A stretch of 17,904 nucleotides of DNA from Candidatus Poribacteria bacterium (GCA_009845505.1 VXZL01000547.1:1-17904); one strand, 5' to 3'. Shown: positions 10,607 through 17,736, counted from the stretch's first letter. The notes: generated from the sequence alone by a model not told the origin. Program-made: numbers and translations.

Positions 10607-10666
10607 ATCTTCGTCCCCCTTCGATTCCTAAAGAACGTAATGCTGATTGTCTGAACAAGAGTTTAT

Positions 10667-10699
10667 GGGATTAATGGATTTTCAGGATTATGGATCCTG
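10667..10699. repeat. GGATT-type imperfect repeat in the 10607-10920 gap
   Basis: GGATTAAT, GGATTTTCA, GGATTATGGATC recur with a loose 9-10 base period. Such AATCC/GGATT tracts are a common style of dispersed intergenic repeat. The gap between the divergent genes (314 bases) otherwise holds GGACGTTGAT and GGCGTTGATC words (10729-10757) and the promoter at 10827. I see no gene in it. A 71-codon open frame over it has no ribosome binding site and includes the promoter. Confidence 0.35.
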
Positions 10700-10826
10700 C
10701 TTAATTGAGGATTACTTTTTCCGAATGGACGTTGATGGACGTGCATTCGGCGTTGATCCTCTAAGCACTTACAAGGATAACATGTTTGGCAAAGCGCGTC
10801 AAGTAGGACGTTCAATTCTAAAAAAC

Positions 10827-10855
10827 TTGACTTTTGATTGCTTATGTAGTATGCT
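10827..10855 (+). promoter_or_regulatory. Sigma-70-type promoter of the small coiled-coil gene
   Basis: TTGACT (10827-10832) and TATGCT (10850-10855) are separated by 17 bases. A second -10-like TATATT follows at 10855-10860. Transcription should start near 10862, giving a leader of about 60 bases before the ATG at 10921. Confidence 0.65.
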
Positions 10856-10920
10856 ATATTAAACAAGTGGAAACAGCCAATGCCTGCCAAAGACATCAGC
10901 AGAATAAAGGGGAAAAGAAA

Positions 10921-11169
10921 ATGGACACTCGGGAGTTATATGAATTGCTGTCAAAGCAGTTATCTGAAATGGACGCACGGTTCACGAGGCAGTTTGAGGC
11001 CCTCGATAATCGGCTTGAGACGCTCGATAATCGGCTCCGGAATGTTGAAATAGATGTTGCTGAAATTAAAGGACAGAAAGCCGGGTGGGAATCTGCTCGA
11101 AATTGGGTATCTACCGGCATTGCCCTTGTTGCACTTGGGGTCGCAATAGCAGTCGCTTTATGGAAGTAA
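10921..11169 (+). CDS. Small coiled-coil protein with C-terminal membrane anchor
   Basis: This is an 82-residue protein of unknown function. The start is the ATG at 10921: AGGGGA lies at a suitable distance, and an earlier in-frame ATG (10834) lies inside the promoter and so cannot be in the transcript. Residues 1-55 form a coiled coil with clear heptads, including a near-duplicate EALDNRLE / ETLDNRLR seven-residue repeat (21 bp) at about residues 26-39. Residues 61-80 are one membrane segment (NWVSTGIALVALGVAIAVAL) ending in WK, so the coiled coil most likely faces the cytoplasm. The style is that of small haemolysin-XhlA-like or DUF1640-like coiled-coil membrane proteins, but I cannot assign a family. 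It stands alone, divergent from the aminotransferase and convergent with the DUF402 gene. Confidence 0.8.
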   Translation: MDTRELYELLSKQLSEMDARFTRQFEALDNRLETLDNRLRNVEIDVAEIKGQKAGWESARNWVSTGIALVALGVAIAVALWK

Positions 11170-11229
11170 CCGAATAATTTGGATGGATAGCACACCGCTG
11201 GCATGTGTCTTATGTGTGAGTCGCGTTTT

Positions 11230-11790
11230 CTATAGGCATATCATGTCAGTGATGTGAGGAATTAGGTCTGCGAATTTTCCCCTCTGCACCACCTCTTGTA
11301 ACCGAGATTCTAAATGCCCCGCTTCAACTTCAGCGATTAATGTTTTCATAACCTCCCACGCTTTTCTTTCCAATTCAGCGTCAATCGCATCACTTTGAAC
11401 CGCCTCTTCAAACTCATCTTCGTCTTGGATTTCGTAGGTGCCGTCTGGATTTACCCAGAGGTCCAAAAAGAGGTCGGTTATTTCAAAACAATTGAGTTTG
11501 CCCGTTGCATCTACAGTTCGCTTGACTGGCTTCATAATATCGCAGTAATAACCCGTCCATTCGCCATTCAGATTGTAAACTTTCCCGACATCGTACCATA
11601 GTCCCGTAAATACGAACCAGACTACAGGAAAGTTGTCCCCTAAAACAGTCTTACCATTTTGCACGATGGGTGCGGAGGGTCTGACACATTGAGATGTGAG
11701 AATAACCTCATCGTCCATGTAGAGCAATTGCTGTTGAAAGTGATTAACTCTGTCTGGGGGTCTTTTATAGGTAAGTGTTACGGTTTCCAA
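11230..11790 (-). CDS. DUF402 domain-containing protein
   Basis: The protein has 186 residues. The DUF402 core is recognisable by GEWTGYYCDIMKPV and, downstream, LFLDLWVNPDGTYEIQDEDE, with the many acidic residues that bind metal in this family. Characterised members (FomD and Ntdp-type proteins) hydrolyse nucleotide phosphoesters; the substrate here is unknown. The start is TTG at 11790. AAGGA lies nine bases upstream, and the only nearby ATG is out of frame. It begins 25 bases after the stop of the homocysteine methyltransferase gene with no terminator between, so it is probably the last gene of the corrinoid operon. A link to methyl transfer is not obvious, so it may be a passenger. Confidence 0.8.
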   Translation of the reverse strand: METVTLTYKRPPDRVNHFQQQLLYMDDEVILTSQCVRPSAPIVQNGKTVLGDNFPVVWFVFTGLWYDVGKVYNLNGEWTGYYCDIMKPVKRTVDATGKLNCFEITDLFLDLWVNPDGTYEIQDEDEFEEAVQSDAIDAELERKAWEVMKTLIAEVEAGHLESRLQEVVQRGKFADLIPHITDMICL

Positions 11791-11815
11791 AATCCATTTT
11801 CCTTAATACTGCGAA

Positions 11816-12823
11816 TTAGGAGACTATTGCCTCACGGAATGCCTTGATATGCCTTGGGGTTGTCCCGCAACATCCACCGACTAAGTAAGCACCGGTTTCG
11901 AGGAGTTTGGGGACATAACTTGCCATCTGTTCGGGAGTCTGCGTATAGACGGTCTGATGGTTCTCATCAAGTTTGGGCATACCAGCGTTCGGATATGCCA
12001 TCATCCGCTTGCCCTGAATTCCTCTGTTGGTCAGGGCTGCGTGGAGCTGCTGAGTACCCGTAATTGCATAAGGCATTCCGGTGTGTTCGTCTCGTCTGGA
12101 TTCAGCACCGCAGTTCACACCCATAATGCTAACGGCATCTAATAACGAGTCGCCATTTGAAAATTCACCTTCCGTGAGGATATTCAGCAAATCTGCCGGA
12201 GAATTCCCCCAATCTGTCCGGTAAACGACCTTGCCACTCCGCCGTTCCTTTGTCCACTTGTATGTCAAGTTTACCGCGATAGGGAGCTCCGTCTGACGTG
12301 CGACATCTACAGCGATTGCTGCCTCTTTCGCGGAAAACATTGTTTCAAGACAAAGGAAATCTACGCCTTCTTCTGCGAGGGTATGAATCACCAATTTGTG
12401 CGCCTCTCTGGCATCTACGTTTGGAATCCCGAAAGTTGTATCGCCGCTGTCTGCTTCGATTGCGCCGGGAGAGGGACCGACGGAACCTGCAATATAGACA
12501 TCTCTACCATTCCGCTCAATAGCAGCCTTTGCGTGTTGAACAGCGAGGCGTATGAGGCGTTGGGCATCCGATGGACTTTGTCCCGCCATTTGTAGATGCA
12601 GCGGCGACGCTACAAACGTATTGGTTCCTATTGCCTCAGCACCTGCGCTGATATAATCTGAATGGATGTCAATAACGGCAGTGGGATGCAGTTCGTTGGC
12701 GAGTGCGCTATTGGTAAGTTCTATATTGCGTGTGAACAATTGCGAACCGAACCCACCATCATACAAAATCGGTTCATCAGCCTTTAAGCGTTCCTGAAAG
12801 TTTTTAATTTTACCTTCCTCCAT
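11816..12823 (-). CDS. Homocysteine S-methyltransferase family protein
   Basis: The protein has 335 residues, the size of a stand-alone homocysteine-binding barrel as in the N-terminal module of MetH, or BHMT/MmuM. It should transfer a methyl group to homocysteine to give methionine, with zinc activating the thiol. The zinc ligands are visible: Cys238 in MGVNCGAES and Cys318-Cys319 in GGCCGTTP. YDGGFGSQL near residue 21 and ANELHP are the usual early motifs, and TNTF lies at 67-70. The start codon overlaps the stop of the RACo-type gene (TAATG) and lacks its own clear ribosome binding site, which points to coupled translation. Sitting with a corrinoid protein and a corrinoid activator, it more likely takes methyl from a methylcorrinoid than from S-methylmethionine or betaine. 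That donor is inferred from context only. Confidence 0.87.
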   Translation of the reverse strand: MEEGKIKNFQERLKADEPILYDGGFGSQLFTRNIELTNSALANELHPTAVIDIHSDYISAGAEAIGTNTFVASPLHLQMAGQSPSDAQRLIRLAVQHAKAAIERNGRDVYIAGSVGPSPGAIEADSGDTTFGIPNVDAREAHKLVIHTLAEEGVDFLCLETMFSAKEAAIAVDVARQTELPIAVNLTYKWTKERRSGKVVYRTDWGNSPADLLNILTEGEFSNGDSLLDAVSIMGVNCGAESRRDEHTGMPYAITGTQQLHAALTNRGIQGKRMMAYPNAGMPKLDENHQTVYTQTPEQMASYVPKLLETGAYLVGGCCGTTPRHIKAFREAIVS

Positions 12824-14718
12824 TACAACGTTCTTGGCATCGGGTTAAATTGACAGCCCTCCACGAATACATCAAAGAAATCGGGAGTTGTCTCCAGTTC
12901 AATGTGTTCGATATTCTTGACGAGTGCCTCAATATCTGCGCGTTTTTTCTCGGAAAGGAGGACAGCCGTCGCACCGGCGACTGCGGCGTTACCGACTTTG
13001 ACGACATTTGTCTCTGGGACAGGGGCAAGGAAACCGATCTCGACAGCGTCTTGTAGGTTAACATAATTGGCAAAACCACCGGCTAAAAAAAGCCTTGTGA
13101 TGTCTTCAGGGACACAGCCGAAGTGCCGTAAAACGATGTACTGCCCGCAATAGTTCGCAGCCTTTGCTTGTGCGAGATTGCTCGCATCGTCGCGCGAGAA
13201 AGTAATACCGTGTTCTGGCAAAATTGACATGATGCGTTGCTTTCTATCCGAAAAAACGCCTTTTGGACTCATCATATCATTGCGACGGAGTTCGGCGAGG
13301 AGCGAAATCAGTCCTGAACCGCACAACCCTTGGGGTGCCTCATTATCAATTGTCTCATAACTGAATTGATCACCGTTCCATTTCAGAGATTCAATGGCAC
13401 CCGGATAAGCGGGCATTCCGTATTCAATGCCGCCGCCTTCAAATGCGGGACCGGCAGGACATGACGCAGCAACCATCCGTTTCGCATTGCCAACAATCAC
13501 CTCTGTGTTTGTGCCGACATCAACTAACATGACAATCTCATCTGTTGACGGTATATCGATTGAGACTAAATCGGCGGCGACATCTGCCCCGACATGGCTC
13601 GCAATCAAGGGTAGACTGACAACCATCGCCTTCGGATTCGCTCGGATACCTAAGCGGCGTGTTTTTTCAACAAGGGCGGTTGTTGAACGGATTCCGTCCC
13701 GATACTCGTGTTCAATCGTTGACTTATACGGTTTTTGACCGATGCTCTGGACATCCCGCTTGAAGAAGATATCGCGCATCGTCGTATTGCCAGCGACAAC
13801 GACCTCATAAATTTCTTGCCGGACGAAATTATGGCGATCGCACATATCCATGATTTCGCTGTTCAGTGCAGCGATAAGGGAACGACGGAGTTCTCCATGA
13901 AATTCGCCATCATAACTGATACGGTTCATGATGTCGCTGCCCCCAAAACGCTGTGGATTTTCAAAGGAACTCACAGAGACCGTTTTCCCCGTCTCCAAAT
14001 CCACCAGATTTGCCACCACTGTGGTCGTTCCGATGTCTATAGCTAAGCCATAAACGTGTCCCCGGTAGCGGTCAATCGGTTCATCATTGTAATAGACAAC
14101 ACCCTCGCGATGGCGCACGCGTGGATTAAGCTCTGGCGTTTCGTTATTATTTGTGATGGCGTACGTTAGAATTCTGGGTGTGCGGCGGAGTGGTGTAAAT
14201 TCAATGTCCGTATCAACATCAATAACGACGGCTTGGCAGGCAAGGCGGTAGTTGTCTCGTAGGAAGGCCTCCGCTTCGTTGGGTGGCTGGAGCGCGTCCA
14301 TCCCGCGTTTGATTTCAACAATACATTCATGGCACTGTCCGGTTCGGAAACAGGAGGTAGGCACTTGTACGGCTAAATCGTCTGCGTAGTCAAAAACGGT
14401 TTTTCCGGGAGTGAGTTGATAGACTTTTCCGTCAGATGTAATCGTGCCAGTGCCGTGTGATTCTGCTGCTTCGTCTGAATCGTCAATCGCCCACGCGTCT
14501 CGATAGTCTAACTTATCATCCCCGACACAGAGCAATCCCGTCCCTTCATCAATTTTTCGCTGGTTTCGACAACCGAATTTCGCCGTGCAGTGGTCAAGCC
14601 GATTCTTGTAGGGACATCGGTAGGTGGCTTGGACATCGGCGTGGGTGACCAATCCTTCAAAAATCTGTGTAATTTTATTGAGGCGTTTTTCGTATTCGGC
14701 TTTGTCTATTTTTTTCAT
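12823..14718 (-). CDS. RACo-type corrinoid activation protein ([2Fe-2S] ferredoxin + ASKHA/DUF4445)
   Basis: The protein has 631 residues. Such proteins reduce inactive Co(II) corrinoid back to Co(I) at the cost of ATP. A plant-type [2Fe-2S] site is visible: Cys123-X5-Cys129-X2-Cys132 and Cys161. The ASKHA ATPase part carries both phosphate loops, GLAIDIGTTTVVANLV (about 224) and MLVDVGTNTEVIVG, plus CPAGPAFEGGGIEYG, LCGSGLISLL and LFLAGGFANYV. Unusually, about 90 residues precede the ferredoxin domain and hold four more cysteines (35, 44, 50, 64), which could bind a metal or cluster. The ATG is preceded by GAGGG and begins six bases after the corrinoid gene stop. The tight operon makes that corrinoid protein the likely client. 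The family assignment is firm; the role of the extension is unknown. Confidence 0.9.
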   Translation of the reverse strand: MKKIDKAEYEKRLNKITQIFEGLVTHADVQATYRCPYKNRLDHCTAKFGCRNQRKIDEGTGLLCVGDDKLDYRDAWAIDDSDEAAESHGTGTITSDGKVYQLTPGKTVFDYADDLAVQVPTSCFRTGQCHECIVEIKRGMDALQPPNEAEAFLRDNYRLACQAVVIDVDTDIEFTPLRRTPRILTYAITNNNETPELNPRVRHREGVVYYNDEPIDRYRGHVYGLAIDIGTTTVVANLVDLETGKTVSVSSFENPQRFGGSDIMNRISYDGEFHGELRRSLIAALNSEIMDMCDRHNFVRQEIYEVVVAGNTTMRDIFFKRDVQSIGQKPYKSTIEHEYRDGIRSTTALVEKTRRLGIRANPKAMVVSLPLIASHVGADVAADLVSIDIPSTDEIVMLVDVGTNTEVIVGNAKRMVAASCPAGPAFEGGGIEYGMPAYPGAIESLKWNGDQFSYETIDNEAPQGLCGSGLISLLAELRRNDMMSPKGVFSDRKQRIMSILPEHGITFSRDDASNLAQAKAANYCGQYIVLRHFGCVPEDITRLFLAGGFANYVNLQDAVEIGFLAPVPETNVVKVGNAAVAGATAVLLSEKKRADIEALVKNIEHIELETTPDFFDVFVEGCQFNPMPRTL

Positions 14719-14724
14719 GTCCCT

Positions 14725-15483
14725 CTACCATACCTCATCTTCTTCCAGAAGAAACTTTTTAGCCAAGGCAACACAAGCAAGGGCATCTTTGCCGTATCCA
14801 TCAGCACCCATGTCATCGGCAAATGTCTGCGTAACAGGGGCACCGCCTACCATAATCTTTACGTCTTCCCGTAGGTCTTCGTCAATAAAGGCATCAATTG
14901 TTTTCCCCATGTTTGGCATTGTCGTCGTCAGAAGTGCGGACATCCCCAAAATAGGTGCTTCATATTCCTCAACAGCCTCCATAAATTCATCTTCGGAGGT
15001 ATCAACCCCCAAATCGTGGACGACGAAACCTGCCCCGCGCAACATCATGATGCAAAGATTTTTGCCGATATCGTGGAGATCTCCCTTGACGGTTCCCATA
15101 ATTACGGTACCGATGGGATCAATGCCTGACTCAGAGAGAATGGGTTCAATATATGCCATTCCGGCTTTCATTGCGCGTGCACAGGCTAAGACTTCAGGGA
15201 CAAAGATGAAGTTTTCGCGGAACTTGATACCAACGATGCCCATCCCAGCGATGAGTCCATCATCCATAATCTCCAGTGCCTCTGTGCCATCCTCAAGTGC
15301 TGCCTCCGTCAATTCATCAACAGTGTGATGGTCGCCATCAATAAGCGCAGCGGCGATGTCTTGCATTGCCGGGGTCGCTTGCGCGAACATCTCGATAGTC
15401 AGTTCTATCTCATCAGGCTGCTCAAGATATTCTTCGATTTCTTCTCGGATAAATTCATTTGCGATGTCATTAATAGATGTCAC
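14725..15483 (-). CDS. Corrinoid (B12-binding) protein of the methyltransferase type
   Basis: The protein has 252 residues from the GTG start. It has the helical B12-binding cap (about residues 35-118) and a Rossmann-like cobalamin domain with the standard signature: D135-x-H137-x-x-G140 (His137 is the lower axial ligand), S182-x-L184 and G213-G214. It resembles MtbC/MttC/MtaC carriers and the B12 module of MetH, and carries the methyl group between partner enzymes. The GTG at 15483 is chosen over an ATG at 15540 for two reasons: AGGAGG lies at 15496-15501, and the ATG falls inside the -35 box of a good promoter. About 35 residues before the cap are acidic and longer than usual. It is the first gene of the operon with the RACo-type activator, the homocysteine methyltransferase and the DUF402 protein. 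Confidence 0.9.
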   Translation of the reverse strand: MTSINDIANEFIREEIEEYLEQPDEIELTIEMFAQATPAMQDIAAALIDGDHHTVDELTEAALEDGTEALEIMDDGLIAGMGIVGIKFRENFIFVPEVLACARAMKAGMAYIEPILSESGIDPIGTVIMGTVKGDLHDIGKNLCIMMLRGAGFVVHDLGVDTSEDEFMEAVEEYEAPILGMSALLTTTMPNMGKTIDAFIDEDLREDVKIMVGGAPVTQTFADDMGADGYGKDALACVALAKKFLLEEDEVW

Positions 15484-15495
15484 GAGTTTTGAACG

Positions 15496-15501
15496 CCTCC
15501 T
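15496..15501 (-). promoter_or_regulatory. Shine-Dalgarno that sets the GTG start of the corrinoid gene
   Basis: AGGAGG on the - strand lies 12 bases before GTG (15483-15481). The spacing is slightly long, but TatT has the same arrangement (AGGAGG 14 bases before ATG). No other start in frame fits it. Confidence 0.65.
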
Positions 15502-15511
15502 CAAAGAACAT

Positions 15512-15540
15512 AAGATAGCATAGGCACAGAAAAATGGCAA
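15512..15540 (-). promoter_or_regulatory. Sigma-70-type promoter of the corrinoid operon
   Basis: On the - strand TTGCCA (15540-15535) and TATCTT (15517-15512) are separated by 17 bases. Transcription should start near 15505, leaving a leader of about 20 bases with the AGGAGG site in it. Confidence 0.65.
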
Positions 15541-15566
15541 ACGATTTTTGTGAAAGATAATAGCGT

Positions 15567-15661
15567 CGTTGCATCAGGCGATTGTCAAACAACTCTGCGA
15601 ATTTGGGAGGCGCGCTTTGGAAGCGCGCCTATTGGAAAAGGCTTCTGGTGCGTCGCATCAG
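15567..15661. repeat. GC-rich hairpin flanked by direct repeats
   Basis: Perfect ten-base arms AGGCGCGCTT (15608-15617) and AAGCGCGCCT (15621-15630) enclose a three-base loop. CGTTGCATCAG (15567-15577) and CGTCGCATCAG (15651-15661) flank it as direct repeats with one mismatch, 84 bases apart. On the - strand it lies between the TRAP binding-protein stop and the corrinoid promoter, so it may end TRAP transcription, although no T-tract follows. The palindrome with flanking repeats could also be a small dispersed element. Confidence 0.6.
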
Positions 15662-15666
15662 ACAAC

Positions 15667-16710
15667 CTAATTCTTCTCCCGGTATTCCTGCAAGAGGGCA
15701 TTAATCTTGTCAAGAAAGGCTTGTGAGTAGATTTCACCGACGAGTGCGTTATGGGTGTCTACGGCAATGACATCCCATGCTTCGCGGGATTCATCCTCGA
15801 ATTCGACGACCTCAATGCCTGCTTTCTTTTGTAGCGCATCAAGTGCCCTGTCATTATCCTTGCGAATATCCCGAATTAAGCTGTCCTGATACGCGTCCGC
15901 GGTTTCACGCACAATCTTCTGCTGTTCTGGTGAGAGTCGATCAAAGCTCTCCTTGGTCATGACTGTGGCACCAACCCCAACATTAACAGGGAGATCACTC
16001 ATGTATTTGAATTTATCATACCACTGCAATGCTACAGTGACATACGGAGATGCAACGATAGTGTTAAGCTGTCCGGCGTAGAGGGAAGGGAGTACTTGTG
16101 TAACCTCCCTGAGTACAGTTGCGATTTCGGCGTTTTCGTAAAATGTACGTGCGATTTTGTCGCTTGAGCGCGCCCACATCTTGACGGTTGATGACTGGAG
16201 ATCGGCAATAGTACGAATGGGCTGATTACTGAAGATATAATAATAGCCAATGTCCCCCATACCGAGCAGGACATATCCAGCATCCATAAAGGCTTTTTCA
16301 AGATCTGCGCGGAGGTAATCGCGTACATAGTCAAGTTCATCATAGGTTTTAAACATCCGAGGCAGTTGGAAAATCAGCACTTCTTCCTGAATTTCACCGA
16401 GCCCAGTGGCTGTCATCGCCCCTGCGTGGATCAACCCTGCACGCATCTTTCGGACGACATCGAGTTCGTCTCCTTGTACACCGTTTGGATAGATACGGAG
16501 CCGAAGTTCACCGTCCGTTTTCGCGCGAATTTCTTTTCCCATCGCCTCAAAATTGTTCATCCATGTAGAGCCTTTCGGTGCGAGGGTTGCGAACTTGATA
16601 GATTCAGCAGCGAGACCTGCCATGGGTAGACAGAGCATCCCAAAAATTAGTAGAAACACGCCCATCAAGTGAGCGGCGCGTGCTTTATAGTCGATTTTCT
16701 TTTTCAGCAT
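15667..16710 (-). CDS. dctP: TRAP transporter substrate-binding protein (DctP/TatP type)
   Basis: The protein has 347 residues. A signal peptide (basic start, then LMGVFLLIFGMLCLPMAGLA) is cleaved near Ala34/35. The mature part shows the DctP family pattern: IKFATLAPKGSTW, the IYPNGVQGDELDVVRKMRAG helix, the VKMWARSSDK strand with the Arg that usually pairs with the ligand carboxylate, and LNTIVASPYVTVALQWYDKFKY. It binds a solute, typically an organic acid, in the periplasm and passes it to a TRAP permease. The ATG overlaps the TatT stop (TAATG), with GGAGGG eight bases upstream, so the two are made together as in Tp0956/Tp0957 of Treponema. No DctQ or DctM follows: the next gene downstream is the corrinoid protein. 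The ligand cannot be told from sequence alone. Confidence 0.9.
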   Translation of the reverse strand: MLKKKIDYKARAAHLMGVFLLIFGMLCLPMAGLAAESIKFATLAPKGSTWMNNFEAMGKEIRAKTDGELRLRIYPNGVQGDELDVVRKMRAGLIHAGAMTATGLGEIQEEVLIFQLPRMFKTYDELDYVRDYLRADLEKAFMDAGYVLLGMGDIGYYYIFSNQPIRTIADLQSSTVKMWARSSDKIARTFYENAEIATVLREVTQVLPSLYAGQLNTIVASPYVTVALQWYDKFKYMSDLPVNVGVGATVMTKESFDRLSPEQQKIVRETADAYQDSLIRDIRKDNDRALDALQKKAGIEVVEFEDESREAWDVIAVDTHNALVGEIYSQAFLDKINALLQEYREKN

Positions 16711-17618
16711 TATTCAGTCCCTCCTTCTTCCATTTCTTCTAAATCAAAAAGCATATCCATCTGATCGAGCCAACGTTTCGCGCGTGATTTTGCTAAGGCA
16801 GTCGCCGCCTCCTCGCCAGGATAAACGTCCGAGGGTGCATCAAGGACTTCCTGTAAAGATCGTTTGTAGAGTTCAGCGTCCTGTTTAGGATAGGCATAGT
16901 AACGCGCGAGGTAGAATTTGCTCATTAGGAACTTACCGTCATTAATCTCGTCTACACGGTCAATGTGTTCCTTCGCCTTCTCCGGATCACCACCGATCGT
17001 TGGTGCTCGGTCCCCGTAATAGACGGCATAGAACAGATGGGCGCTGCCGAAGTAGAAAGTTTCATCCAATTCAAGGATACGCGCCATCATGAGTTCGACA
17101 CGCGTAAGGTCAATTACCTGCATCGGATCATCCTTCTGAAGGCTAATCCCGCGCGCCACAGCGTAAGCCGCCCAAAACAAGGGTTCAACCTGTTTTTTCT
17201 CGAGTTTCTGAAGTGCTTTTTTAAAGGTCTCCATATCAACACTTCTCGGTTCTCTGAACGCTTCATCGGATTTTGCAAGCACGTCGAATGCATAAGCCTC
17301 AGCCTGTTTATAGCGGTCAATTGCCTGTGTACGCATCTCTGCTGCAGTCTCGTAGTCTCCAGCAATCTCAGCCTCCTCCATCCTATCCTCCAGAAACCCG
17401 GCGTAAGAGGAACACGCGCGGGCGGTACTAACGAGGATACCTGCGCTGCCAATTTTAGCCAATCGCTCAAGGGTCCCGAGATTGCTTTCGAGGGTAGATT
17501 CCACAACGGTTAGATTACCCTCACTCTGAATCCGCGATAACTTGGCGAGACCACATCCACCAAGGAATATCGGGAGGAGTAAAATGGATATACGAAAACA
17601 AAACTTATTGTATATCAT
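16710..17618 (-). CDS. tatT: TRAP transporter T-component (TatT) lipoprotein
   Basis: The protein has 302 residues. A lipoprotein signal ends in LGGC (Cys22). The rest is almost wholly helical with TPR-like repeats: AKIGSAGILVSTARACSSYAGF, AEAYAFDVLAKSDEAF, PLFWAAYAVARGISL, ELDETFYFGSAHLFYAVYYG, GGDPEKAKEHID, FLMSKFYLARYYAY. This is the TatT pattern known from Tp0956, a periplasmic trimer that binds the substrate-binding protein TatP and is thought to pass hydrophobic ligand. The neighbouring overlapping dctP-type gene supports the call. AGGAGG lies 14 bases before the ATG, and a heptamer array lies just upstream of that. I see no convincing promoter in the 119 bases before it, so transcription may begin further upstream. 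Confidence 0.88.
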   Translation of the reverse strand: MIYNKFCFRISILLLPIFLGGCGLAKLSRIQSEGNLTVVESTLESNLGTLERLAKIGSAGILVSTARACSSYAGFLEDRMEEAEIAGDYETAAEMRTQAIDRYKQAEAYAFDVLAKSDEAFREPRSVDMETFKKALQKLEKKQVEPLFWAAYAVARGISLQKDDPMQVIDLTRVELMMARILELDETFYFGSAHLFYAVYYGDRAPTIGGDPEKAKEHIDRVDEINDGKFLMSKFYLARYYAYPKQDAELYKRSLQEVLDAPSDVYPGEEAATALAKSRAKRWLDQMDMLFDLEEMEEGGTE

Positions 17619-17645
17619 GAGTGTTAAATTTGCCTCCTAATATGG

Positions 17646-17666
17646 TTGTCAGTTATCAGTTGTCAG
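17646..17666 (-). repeat. Heptamer tandem array upstream of tatT (CTGAYAA x3)
   Basis: On the - strand the units are CTGACAA, CTGATAA, CTGACAA, ending about ten bases before the AGGAGG of tatT. The arrangement matches the array in the DUF6785 leader in sequence and in lying next to a translation start. Confidence 0.85.
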
Positions 17667-17718
17667 TTAAAGGTTTGTAGCAATGAGATGATATTTAAAT
17701 TCCACAAACTGCTCTTGC

Positions 17719-17736
17719 CCGAAAACCGAAAACTGG
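17719..17736 (+). repeat. Short heptamer array next to the Usp stop (CCGAAAA x2)
   Basis: Two exact CCGAAAA units followed by CTGG lie one base from the end of the Usp reading frame. This is another member of the CYGANNN heptamer family. Confidence 0.6.

Noticed and set aside
10647..10862. A 71-codon frame in the gap between the aminotransferase and the small coiled-coil gene.
   Set aside because: It has no ribosome binding site and runs through the GGATT repeat and the promoter.
10834..10920. ATG at 10834 as the start of the small coiled-coil protein.
   Set aside because: It lies between the -35 and -10 boxes; the extra residues are unlike the rest, and a proper ribosome site precedes the ATG at 10921.
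14624..15328. A 234-codon serine-rich frame on the + strand opposite the corrinoid gene.
   Set aside because: The opposite strand encodes a clear B12-binding protein with all motifs; the + frame has a biased composition typical of antisense reading.
15484..15540. ATG at 15540 as the start of the corrinoid protein.
   Set aside because: It overlaps the -35 box of a well-spaced promoter, has no ribosome binding site, and the 19 extra residues do not look like the family.
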